A DNA stretch of 11,764 nt from Deltaproteobacteria bacterium. GTDB taxonomy: Bacteria > Myxococcota_A > UBA796. Numbering within the stretch: position 1 is the first letter of the stretch; each line of letters opens with the position of its first letter. The position numbers were made by a program, and so were the translations under genes. The stretch lies in the NCBI GenBank assembly GCA_002707085.1, contig PALY01000001.1, forward strand, positions 53,045 to 64,808, in the 5' to 3' direction. Positions 1 through 6,049 of this stretch are shown here, in pieces. The notes beneath the pieces are model-generated. The model worked only from the letters and a program-made list of their open reading frames with translations. It had not been told where the DNA came from and ran no database searches.

Positions 1-701
1 GGCCGAAGCAGGTTTTGAACCAAACGCTCTGTGGCGCGCACACTCAATCCCTTGTTGATCACCTCAGCCACAGCTTTTCTCATGCGGCCATCGTCTGACA
101 AAGACAGCAAGGCTTTCGCATGTCCGGCACTGATCACACCAGAGCGAAGCTCCGCTGCCACATAGTCGGGCAATTTCAACAATCGAACAGCATTGGCCAC
201 CGTGGTTCGATCCTTGCCCACCCGGCGTGCAACTTGCGCTTGCGTCAACCCAAAGTCATCGATGAGACGTTGGTAAGCCAAGGCCATCTCAAGGGGGTCC
301 AGATCCTCACGCTGAATGTTCTCGACCAACGCCAGCACCAGCTGTTGGCGACTGGTCACCTTGTCGTGAACCCACACGGGGACTTCATCCAGCCCCGCCA
401 AGCCAGACGCGCGCAATCGACGTTCACCAGCAATCAGAATGTAGCCGCCACCTTCATCACTTCGAACAAGCAAGGGCGTAATGACCCCATTTTCCGCAAT
501 GCTTGAAGCCAGGTTCTCCAGTTCATGCGAATTGAAGCGAAGCCGTGGCTGTTCTGGATTGGCCCGGATTTGGTCCAGCGGTACCATCCGAAGCGCTCCA
601 CGTTCCGTGGCTTGGTAGCTCTTGTGAGGGCGCCCTGGCGCATCAAGAATGTCGGATGGAATGAGGGCGGCCAAGCCGCGACCTAAACGAGGACGGCTCA
701 T
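1..701 (-). CDS. parB: Chromosome-partitioning protein ParB, C-terminus cut by window edge
   Basis: ParB is a CTP-dependent DNA clamp that loads at parS sites and spreads to organise the origin region for segregation by ParA. The first 233 residues are present; the dimerisation domain lies beyond the left edge. The start reads MSRPRLGRGLAALIP, the usual ParB opening. The CTP-binding motifs are visible: GERR at residues 92-95 and ENIQRED at about 127-133, followed by LDPLEMA. A helix-turn-helix follows at about 152-175 (LTQAQVARRVGKDRTTVANA), the parS-recognition element, then the central helical part (GVISAGHAKALLSL). The ATG overlaps the parA stop as ATGA, and a strong AGGAGG lies just upstream inside parA, so both are surely cotranscribed. 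Nothing is unusual in the visible residues. Confidence 0.97.
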   Translation of the reverse strand, partial: MSRPRLGRGLAALIPSDILDAPGRPHKSYQATERGALRMVPLDQIRANPEQPRLRFNSHELENLASSIAENGVITPLLVRSDEGGGYILIAGERRLRASGLAGLDEVPVWVHDKVTSRQQLVLALVENIQREDLDPLEMALAYQRLIDDFGLTQAQVARRVGKDRTTVANAVRLLKLPDYVAAELRSGVISAGHAKALLSLSDDGRMRKAVAEVINKGLSVRATERLVQNLLR

Positions 702-1534
702 GATGCCTCCTGTGAACGAACAAGGTTTTGTTCTGTGTGAGCAGCTGTATCTTCGTCATCGGCCTCACAGCCGATGCGGTCCAACAACTCCAAAGCAAGA
801 TTGGTATATGAAATGGCGCCACGACAGAGTGGATCGTAGGCGTGTACCGGACGGCCAAAACTGGGCGCTTCGCCCAACCGAACATTTCGTGGAATCTCGG
901 TCTGAAAAACTTCTGTTCCAAAAACCTCACGGAGTTGGTCTACAACATCCCGACACAATCGAGTTCGGCGATCGACCATGGTGAGCAAAATCCCCTCCCG
1001 TCGCAGTTCCCGGTTGAGGCCTCCTTTTTGGATTTGGTTCATCGCCCGAAGCAGCTCAGAAAGCCCCTCCATGGCGTAGTACTCCGCCTGCACTGGAATC
1101 AGCACACCATCTGCAGCCGCCAATCCATTGATGGTCAACATGTTCAAAGATGGAGGACAGTCGATAATGACGAAATCGTATGGAGCCGCATGCGCCGATA
1201 GCGCTCTTTTGATCCGATACTCGCGACGGCTGGCTTCCACCAACTCTATTTCAAGTCCGATAAGCTCACGTGTGGCGGGCAGTAAGTGAAGGCCATCTAC
1301 ACAGGTGGGAACAACAGCGTCAGGCATTTCTCTAAAACCAAGCAGCACATCGGCAACGCCGACAGAAACTTCTGTTTTTGGAACCGATAAACCAGACGAA
1401 GCATTTCCTTGCGGATCAAGATCGATCAGCAAAACCATAAAATCTTCTAGTGCGAGAGCAGTGGCCAGATTGACAGCAGTGGTGGTCTTACCGACCCCAC
1501 CCTTCTGGTTGGAGACAGCGATGATGCGGGGCAT
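698..1534 (-). CDS. parA: Chromosome-partitioning ATPase ParA (Soj)
   Basis: ParA is a Walker-type ATPase that binds the nucleoid as an ATP dimer and moves ParB-parS complexes apart. The 278-residue product has the deviant Walker A motif KGGVGKTTT at residues 11-19 (signature lysine K11, P-loop lysine K16), the DLDPQGN motif at 38-44, and Walker B in YDFVIIDCPPSL at 119-130. The later VDRRTRL segment and EIPRNVRLGEAP complete the family signature. The ATG at 1534 is chosen because MPRIIAVSNQKGG is the standard ParA N-terminus; the frame stays open upstream to 1717, but that stretch holds the promoter and leader and does not look like protein. No good Shine-Dalgarno precedes this ATG. A candidate promoter lies at 1638-1666. 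The acidic C-terminal tail (about residue 257 on) is lineage-specific. Confidence 0.97.
   Translation of the reverse strand: MPRIIAVSNQKGGVGKTTTAVNLATALALEDFMVLLIDLDPQGNASSGLSVPKTEVSVGVADVLLGFREMPDAVVPTCVDGLHLLPATRELIGLEIELVEASRREYRIKRALSAHAAPYDFVIIDCPPSLNMLTINGLAAADGVLIPVQAEYYAMEGLSELLRAMNQIQKGGLNRELRREGILLTMVDRRTRLCRDVVDQLREVFGTEVFQTEIPRNVRLGEAPSFGRPVHAYDPLCRGAISYTNLALELLDRIGCEADDEDTAAHTEQNLVRSQEAS
706..711 (-). promoter_or_regulatory. Shine-Dalgarno of parB
   Basis: On the minus strand AGGAGG ends four bases before the parB ATG (699-701) and lies inside the last codons of parA. It fixes the parB start and indicates coupled translation of parA and parB. Confidence 0.85.
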
Positions 1535-1578
1535 TTGGGTCTCTGATGAGTGAAAGGAAAGTGTGTTTGCCACAGAAC

Positions 1579-1596
1579 GTGGAACAGCGAGGAACA
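1579..1596 (+). repeat. GTGGAACA...GGAACA repeat, copy 1 (parS half-site-like) in the parA leader
   Basis: The sequence is GTGGAACA followed ten bases later by a second GGAACA. The first eight bases equal the right half of the well-known parS palindrome; with the preceding AC, ten parS bases match (1577-1586), but the left half is absent. It lies downstream of the predicted parAB start and overlaps the outer arm of the stem-loop. Confidence 0.6.
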
Positions 1597-1631
1597 TCGC
1601 ATTCAGGCACATGGGGAATGTGCCGCGATGT
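1594..1631 (-). promoter_or_regulatory. Stem-loop at the predicted 5' end of the parAB transcript
   Basis: The inner arms GGCACAT (1606-1612) and ATGTGCC (1618-1624) pair perfectly around a 5-base loop. The outer arms ACATCGC (1594-1600) and GCGATGT (1625-1631) also pair perfectly, next to a 5-base bulge on one side (1601-1605). The total is 14 base pairs. The structure begins exactly where transcription from the 1638-1666 promoter is predicted to start, so it would be a 5'-terminal mRNA hairpin or, at DNA level, a dyad operator. It has no T-run and does not look like a terminator. Confidence 0.6.
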
Positions 1632-1637
1632 ATTGGG

Positions 1638-1666
1638 ATAATATCGATGCACAGTTGACTATGCAA
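1638..1666 (-). promoter_or_regulatory. Candidate sigma70-type promoter for parAB
   Basis: On the minus strand TTGCAT (1661-1666) and TATTAT (1638-1643) are separated by exactly 17 bases. The -10 box matches the consensus at 5 of 6 positions, the -35 at 3 of 6. Transcription would start near A1631, giving a leader of about 97 bases before parA. Inferred from sequence only. Confidence 0.6.
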
Positions 1667-1717
1667 GCCTTTCGTTGTGATTGACCACCATTGAATATGG
1701 GCCAAGAGCAGACACAT

Positions 1718-1759
1718 GTGGAACCCTGCGGAACATTGCCGTGGAACAAGAGAGGAACA
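1718..1759 (+). repeat. GTGGAAC...GGAACA repeat, copies 2 and 3
   Basis: Copy 2 (1718-1735) is GTGGAACC plus GGAACA ten bases later. Copy 3 (1741-1759) is GTGGAACA plus GGAACA eleven bases later. All are in the same orientation as copy 1 at 1579-1596. They lie upstream of the parAB -35 box and upstream of the plus-strand glycosyltransferase gene, so they could serve either promoter. The 10-13 base spacing puts the GGAAC cores on roughly one face of the helix. Confidence 0.55.
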
Positions 1760-1838
1760 CCCACCCCATGACCTGTTCTCCCGTTATGCTCGTCATCATG
1801 ATGCTTCGATACGACAATTCCAGACTCGTGGTTCTAGG

Positions 1839-3392
1839 GTGTTGACCAAACACGCCTTGAGGGAATCCCCGTGGCTGCTTGGAGTCGTCGCTGGCCTCAT
1901 TGGTCTGTGGTGGCGCGGATATGCCTTCGTTCCCCTTCCTTTCATCTCGTCCTATGACTGGATGGAATACGTCCCCAGTGCTTGGATGGTGGCCAACCAC
2001 ATCGATGTCGGTGGTTACGCAACCTGGAGAAACCCCCTGTACCCAGCGATTTTGGGACATACGGGCGAATGGCTAGGATACAACGAAGCGGCTTGGCTCT
2101 TGGGCAGCATTTGTATGTCCATGGTCGTATTTTCCGCAGGATTGGGGGCGCGCGCCCTTTCAAACCCATGGGCAGGTTGCGTGGCTGCCATCACCGTTCC
2201 TTTTATCAATCCATGGGCAGAAGCCAGCCGTTGGGCCACCCTGTACCCCATGTTGACCGCCTGTACGGGTCTATCGCTTGCGTGTGGCGCTGCACTCGCT
2301 CGGTGGGGGCACCCCATATGGGCCATCACGGCTGGACTGTTCGCCGGTATCGGACTGGGGGTCGACTTTCGCGGAGCCGCATTGGTTGCAGCCGTGATCG
2401 CCATGGGCGCATTGTCTTCAAGTCGCTCAATCCGCATGACCTCAATTGCGGGACTTCTCGTTGCCCTTTTGTTTGGCCCACTGATGAACAACGCAGTTCA
2501 AATCAGCACACAAAAAGAAACCGCAGAACAAGTTGGAACCCAACGTGATCTAGAAATCAGACTCGCCATAGAGAGTGGCGATGTTGAACTGGCAAACGCA
2601 TGCCGAAACGAACCCACAGACTCTGCGTACCCCACCATAAGCACCCTTACGCGTCCATGTGCATGGGCGTTCGTGAAAGACAATTTGGTTCGCTTCCAAG
2701 ACCAAGCACCCTTCGGTGTCGGCTTCACTTTGTGTCTTATTCCCGCATGTCTGTTGGCAAGAAGGCGTCAGTGGCGCCGAATGCTTCAAAGTGGTTTTTG
2801 TATGGGTGCGGCTTGGGGTGCCATGTTCCTTATGGCTGTTTGGGCGCGACTCAACGTTCACCATTTTGTCCAGTTTGCTGCCCCAATTGCCATGACTGTT
2901 CCGGTAGCCTTCGCTCGGATTGTGGATTTTTCAGCACCCAAACCTGCTAAAAATACCCTACATGCAGTGGTCGCAGTTCTCTGTATTGCCTGGGTCACAA
3001 CCCAAGGACCATGGGCAGGAAAACCGGTGTCAGACCTCGCCACAGGAGAACAACACCAACTGCTGGGATGGATGCTCCAAGGCGTAGAACGAAACATGGA
3101 TGAAGGCGACCAACTGCTCGATTGTTCTGGAATGGGCGTAGAAGCCGCCTTGCTTCCTCGACGCCTCAACGATGGTCACCCCAATTTTCAGCCCTCTGCC
3201 CTCACAGCGCGCTGCCAGAGTTGGATTTCATCCCCTCCAAACATCAAAGGAAACGTGTGGCTGCTCAGCCGAGAAGAACCAGGCTTCAATGGACCAACAC
3301 CCGGACAATGGAGAAAAGCAGAGTCGTGGATAGATGGTCCACGCAAGACATGGATGTGGCTTCTGGTTGACACCGCTAGTGGGCAACCGTAG
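1839..3392 (+). CDS. Polytopic GT-C type membrane glycosyltransferase (putative)
   Basis: This predicted inner-membrane protein has about ten hydrophobic segments and a soluble, probably periplasmic, C-terminal part of about 130 residues. After the first membrane helix (about 12-25) comes a loop with SYDWMEY (D40, E43) and then WRNPLYPAILG, resembling the acidic-residue loop and R-x-P-L-Y-P motif of GT-C enzymes that move sugars from polyprenyl-phosphate carriers. Assignment rests on this pattern and topology; donor and acceptor are unknown. The start is uncertain: GTG 1839 (517 residues) is preferred because the open frame back to ATG 1716 encodes a non-hydrophobic stretch overlapping the GGAACA repeats, but no clear Shine-Dalgarno supports any start; TTG 1842 is equally possible. 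The family 2 glycosyltransferase gene follows 8 bases after the stop, implying a shared operon. Confidence 0.75.
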   Translation: MLTKHALRESPWLLGVVAGLIGLWWRGYAFVPLPFISSYDWMEYVPSAWMVANHIDVGGYATWRNPLYPAILGHTGEWLGYNEAAWLLGSICMSMVVFSAGLGARALSNPWAGCVAAITVPFINPWAEASRWATLYPMLTACTGLSLACGAALARWGHPIWAITAGLFAGIGLGVDFRGAALVAAVIAMGALSSSRSIRMTSIAGLLVALLFGPLMNNAVQISTQKETAEQVGTQRDLEIRLAIESGDVELANACRNEPTDSAYPTISTLTRPCAWAFVKDNLVRFQDQAPFGVGFTLCLIPACLLARRRQWRRMLQSGFCMGAAWGAMFLMAVWARLNVHHFVQFAAPIAMTVPVAFARIVDFSAPKPAKNTLHAVVAVLCIAWVTTQGPWAGKPVSDLATGEQHQLLGWMLQGVERNMDEGDQLLDCSGMGVEAALLPRRLNDGHPNFQPSALTARCQSWISSPPNIKGNVWLLSREEPGFNGPTPGQWRKAESWIDGPRKTWMWLLVDTASGQP

Positions 3393-3400
3393 GCTCGATC

Positions 3401-4498
3401 ATGGTCCAAGGCACCATTTCTGTCATCATTCCGGCGTTCAACGCAAAAGATACGCTGGTCCGCTGCCTCAAAGCAGCCTGTTCCCAGGATGACTCAGACT
3501 ACGAGGTCATCGTTATCGATGACGGATCGACAGATGCGACTGCAGCCATCTGCGGAAAATTTGATGTGGTCTACATTCGAAATGAACAACAGGTCGGTCC
3601 AGCCATTAGCCGCAACAAAGGAGCAGACATTGCTCGCGGTGAGTTCTTGGTGTTTACAGATGCAGACTGTGTGCCTCCAGATCATTGGCTCTCTGACATT
3701 CGCCGATGGCTTGAAGTTGCACCGGTAGTCTGCGGAACCTACCGAGCCGCACCGTGGCAAAATGCCTTGGGGCGGTTTGCCAACCTAGACTGGTATCTGT
3801 ACTGGTTTCGATTCATTCCTGCGGAAACAGACTCTTTTTCGATGGGCAATGTCGCTTTTCATCGAGATGTATATTTTGATCGAGATCGCTTGGAAGAACA
3901 CTTCTTCCACCGCATTGCTGCCGCGGAAGACACGGTTGTAGCCATGACCATCGCGGAAGAACACCGCATTTTGAGTACACAACAGTTGTGGGTCCTCCAT
4001 ATGCACAGAGAGCGGCTTTTCGACTACATCCGAAAGCACATCACCACTGGATACTCTCGTACACTTCTTTCGTTGGCATTCCCTCAACGAAAAGTTTTTG
4101 CCGCTCGAGACATCCGCCTGTCTTTTGTGTTTGGGCAACTCCTTTCCACCATGCTGGTGATTCTGACCTCTGTGTTTGTGGCTCTGGGTGCGGACTGGAC
4201 ACTGCTGGCTGGGGCGGCTGCATTTTTCATTGCCTTACAACTGCCCTCCTTGTGGTTTATCGCCAGACGCGAGCGCAATCCCCTGTTCTGGATCATGAGT
4301 TTGGTCCTTTTTGGGGTGCGCAATCTCAGTTGGACCATCGGCCTTTTCAAAGCATTGGTGTACGCACTGCAGTCCCCTCCAGAGCTGGATGAAGCCGAAC
4401 GCTGGCGCGCCAAAAGAGACGCTCAATCTGCACAAACGACGGAACCCGCATCCGAAAAGAACGTGACAACCAAGGAGATAGAGCGCGCCAACGGGTGA
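3401..4498 (+). CDS. Glycosyltransferase family 2 with C-terminal membrane helices
   Basis: A GT-A fold enzyme expected to transfer a nucleotide-activated sugar to a lipid-linked or surface glycan at the cytoplasmic face of the membrane. The catalytic domain spans about residues 5-220: ISVIIPAFNA at the start, the nucleotide-binding DDGSTD at 40-45, the metal-binding DAD at 87-89 (FTDADCVPP) and an ED pair at 176-177 suitable as catalytic base region. Three or four hydrophobic helices follow at about 243-325, then a polar cytoplasmic tail. The 365-residue length is normal for membrane-associated GT2 enzymes. The ATG comes 8 bases after the upstream glycosyltransferase stop with only a weak TAGG as ribosome site, so translation may be coupled. 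The substrate cannot be told from sequence. Confidence 0.9.
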   Translation: MVQGTISVIIPAFNAKDTLVRCLKAACSQDDSDYEVIVIDDGSTDATAAICGKFDVVYIRNEQQVGPAISRNKGADIARGEFLVFTDADCVPPDHWLSDIRRWLEVAPVVCGTYRAAPWQNALGRFANLDWYLYWFRFIPAETDSFSMGNVAFHRDVYFDRDRLEEHFFHRIAAAEDTVVAMTIAEEHRILSTQQLWVLHMHRERLFDYIRKHITTGYSRTLLSLAFPQRKVFAARDIRLSFVFGQLLSTMLVILTSVFVALGADWTLLAGAAAFFIALQLPSLWFIARRERNPLFWIMSLVLFGVRNLSWTIGLFKALVYALQSPPELDEAERWRAKRDAQSAQTTEPASEKNVTTKEIERANG

Positions 4499-4515
4499 AG
4501 TGCGTATTATGGGGG

Positions 4516-4537
4516 GCCTTCCTCAACTTAGGAGGGC
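4516..4537 (+). promoter_or_regulatory. Hairpin that encloses the Shine-Dalgarno of the coiled-coil gene
   Basis: GCCTTCCT (4516-4523) pairs with AGGAGGGC (4530-4537) over 8 base pairs with one G-U pair, around the 6-base loop CAACTT. The 3' arm contains the whole AGGAGGG ribosome site of the gene starting at 4541. When folded, the site would be hidden. No T-run follows, so it is not a standard terminator of the upstream gene. Confidence 0.6.
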
Positions 4538-4540
4538 AGC

Positions 4541-5518
4541 ATGGAAGATGAATACACTCCTCGTAGTGAACGAAAAATGGGCCGAACTGCGGTAATCCTC
4601 GTAGCTCTGGCCGCGATAGTTATCGGTACAATTGCAGGCATTGTGGGCCACAGCGTTTTCTCTGAACCCGTTGTCATCATGCCTCCAGCCGAAATTATTA
4701 AGCAGGAACTTACAGAAGCAGAGCTTCGTGAACTTGCCAGCGACCTCATCGCCTCCGAACAAGACAAAGCCAAGAATGCACAGGCTCGGGTCCAACTGTT
4801 GGAAGGAGAACTGGAAGCCAAAGAAGCGGAACTGCGAACCCTTAAGGGCAACAAAGCCAAGAATGCAGCTCGTCGAAGCCAACTGAAAGAAGAAATGGCC
4901 TTCTTGCGTGTGCAACTGGCATCCGCTGAAGAAGAGAGAGATGCGCTCCGAAAAGAACTGAAACAGACCATCAAAGAATTGGACTTTCAGGTCTCTCAAT
5001 CCAAGAAATTCAAGCGGAAAGCCAAACGCTACAAGATGGAATCCACTTCCAATCTTTGGAGTGCGTTCAAGGCCAGCGCCAAAACCAAAATTTGTAATCG
5101 GGGCACCAAGAAGCGCCATGAGAAGTGCTACGCAGCGGTGGATGAAGCCATGGGTTCTCAGGTCCGTGGTCGCTTCACCGTATGTGTCGACACCTACCAA
5201 TCCGTACCTGTTCTCAAGTTCATGGAGAAAGGGGCAGCCATGCCTCGCTATTCAGAGAAGTTGAACCAAGACAGCAAGTTCACCAAGAAGTGGTACGTCC
5301 TGTTTTGTGATCCGACACTTCCTGAAGCCAGTGATCGTGACTTGGAAGGTGATGATGTACCGACCTATAAGTCAACCTATGGCACATTGGACGATGATGA
5401 CGATGGCCAGATTGGCTCCCCACCGTCGGTTCCAGAGGGTGGCCGCGAGGAACTGGATGAACCCATCGACCTTGAAGATGAGTTGGATTTAGACGACATC
5501 GACCTCAATTTCGAGTAG
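4541..5518 (+). CDS. Membrane-anchored periplasmic coiled-coil protein of unknown function
   Basis: I do not recognise a named family. The 325-residue product has a short basic N-terminus, one membrane helix at about 16-36 (signal-anchor, C-terminus probably periplasmic), and a charged coiled coil at about 50-150 containing a repeated KAKNA-x-R unit at 76 and 105. A basic patch (KKFKRKAKRYK, 155-165) leads to a compact domain at about 170-260 with four cysteines (185, 196, 215, 256), possibly two disulfides. A very acidic tail begins with a run of five aspartates and ends in LEDELDLDDIDLNFE. The ATG follows a strong AGGAGGG by four bases. It is 42 bases after the family 2 glycosyltransferase, so likely the same operon, and a scaffold role for envelope glycan assembly is possible but only inferred from position. 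Its TAG stop directly abuts the rsmG stop. Confidence 0.85.
   Translation: MEDEYTPRSERKMGRTAVILVALAAIVIGTIAGIVGHSVFSEPVVIMPPAEIIKQELTEAELRELASDLIASEQDKAKNAQARVQLLEGELEAKEAELRTLKGNKAKNAARRSQLKEEMAFLRVQLASAEEERDALRKELKQTIKELDFQVSQSKKFKRKAKRYKMESTSNLWSAFKASAKTKICNRGTKKRHEKCYAAVDEAMGSQVRGRFTVCVDTYQSVPVLKFMEKGAAMPRYSEKLNQDSKFTKKWYVLFCDPTLPEASDRDLEGDDVPTYKSTYGTLDDDDDGQIGSPPSVPEGGREELDEPIDLEDELDLDDIDLNFE
4764..4867 (+). repeat. 17-bp direct repeat within the coiled-coil gene
   Basis: The 17 bases ACAAAGCCAAGAATGCA occur at 4764-4780 and again at 4851-4867, exactly 87 bases (29 codons) apart and in frame. The encoded KAKNA segments are followed by similar R-x-x-QL-x-E(E/G) residues, suggesting an internal duplication of about four heptads. 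Confidence 0.7.
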
Positions 5519-6049
5519 TCAACCACGCCCAAGTATGGTCCGTGTCCGGGTACCGTCGGGCACGGCATATGACTGGCTGTCCACCACAGCCCAGCCTTCA
5601 AAGTTGGGCGGCGTGTTTCCTGACAACAATACGGCATGACCGCCCGGTACCAGAAGCCTGTCTGCATCTTGAAGATAGTCTTCAGGTGGCCTAAACGCGC
5701 GGCTAATTACACCATCAAAGCCTGGTTCTACCGACTCTACACGCCCATGAAACACAGTGGCATTCTGGAGTCCTGCAGCCTGTAGAACCGTCCGCAAGAA
5801 AACGGCCCGCTTCTGTCGGCTTTCCACCAACAGAACCTCGGCTTCTGGGTGTCGAATGGCCAAAGATATCCCAGGAAACCCCGCACCTGAACCCAAATCA
5901 GCCCAGCGCCCTGTCGCGTTCAGCCCATCCACCGCGCCAATGGCATCAACAAAATGAGGCTTGACTGGACCCGGGCCAACGAGATTCATCACCTCGCGCC
6001 ATCGCTCTAAAAGATCTCGATGGATCTGCTCGGCAGGTCTCAGTTTCAT
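5519..6049 (-). CDS. rsmG: 16S rRNA (guanine(527)-N(7))-methyltransferase RsmG
   Basis: RsmG (GidB) methylates N7 of G527 in 16S rRNA using S-adenosylmethionine; loss of the enzyme is known to give low-level streptomycin resistance in several bacteria. The 176-residue product carries the family signatures: LLERWREVMNLVG near the N-terminus, the SAM-binding DLGSGAGFPG at 51-60, the ESRQKR motif at 76-81 with the following FLR, and SRAF at 116-119. It is shorter than the roughly 205-240 residues common in the family, mainly at the N-terminus. Its ATG overlaps the mnmG TGA as ATGA, so it is translationally coupled to mnmG. At its 3' end its TGA abuts the TAG of the convergent coiled-coil gene with no base between. 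Confidence 0.96.
   Translation of the reverse strand: MKLRPAEQIHRDLLERWREVMNLVGPGPVKPHFVDAIGAVDGLNATGRWADLGSGAGFPGISLAIRHPEAEVLLVESRQKRAVFLRTVLQAAGLQNATVFHGRVESVEPGFDGVISRAFRPPEDYLQDADRLLVPGGHAVLLSGNTPPNFEGWAVVDSQSYAVPDGTRTRTILGRG
5540..5565 (+). terminator. Possible stem-loop ending the plus-strand glycosyltransferase/coiled-coil transcript
   Basis: CCGTGTCCGG (5540-5549) and TCGGGCACGG (5556-5565) form a 10-base-pair stem in plus-strand RNA, with two G-U pairs and a 6-base loop, 21 bases after the coiled-coil stop. In minus-strand RNA the two G-U pairs become A-C mismatches, so the structure favours the plus transcript. It lies within the rsmG coding sequence and has no T-run, so termination activity is uncertain. 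Confidence 0.35.

Larger units (their letters stand above)
1535..1838. other. Intergenic region between divergent parA and glycosyltransferase genes
   Basis: This is the only stretch of about 300 bases without a convincing gene. It contains the parAB promoter, the leader stem-loop and the three GGAACA-type repeats. A perfect 10-base palindrome, CATCATGATG, lies at 1794-1803. No full parS palindrome, DnaA-box cluster or tRNA was seen. A convincing plus-strand promoter was not found. Confidence 0.6.

Noticed and set aside
120..506. Plus-strand reading frame opposite parB
   Set aside because: It lies entirely antisense to a well-supported parB and its product has no recognisable features.
1577..1586. 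A full parS site upstream of parA
   Set aside because: ACGTGGAACA matches the right part, but the left half reads CACAGA instead of TGTTCC, so the palindrome is absent. No complete parS was seen elsewhere in the window.
1535..1717. 61-residue N-terminal extension of ParA
   Set aside because: The frame is open, but the stretch has no ParA-like residues, overlaps the promoter and stem-loop, and the family start is at 1534.
1720..1780. ECF sigma factor promoters, because GGAAC is the typical -35 core
   Set aside because: No suitable -10 motif lies 15-17 bases downstream of the GGAAC copies in a consistent way.
1535..1838. Replication origin
   Set aside because: The gene context (mnmG, rsmG, parAB) suggests the origin is near, but there is no cluster of DnaA boxes and no clear AT-rich unwinding stretch.
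1716..1838. 41-residue N-terminal extension of the first glycosyltransferase from ATG 1716
   Set aside because: There is no good ribosome site, the peptide is polar before the first membrane helix, and the DNA is the GGAACA repeat region. It is not fully excluded.
4511..4537. Rho-independent terminator after the family 2 glycosyltransferase
   Set aside because: The hairpin is not followed by a T-run and its 3' arm is the ribosome site of the next gene, so a role in translation is more likely.
4523..5200. Long minus-strand reading frame opposite the coiled-coil gene
   Set aside because: It is an antisense shadow: the phenylalanine- and serine-rich products mirror the lysine/glutamate-rich coiled coil, and there is no ribosome site.
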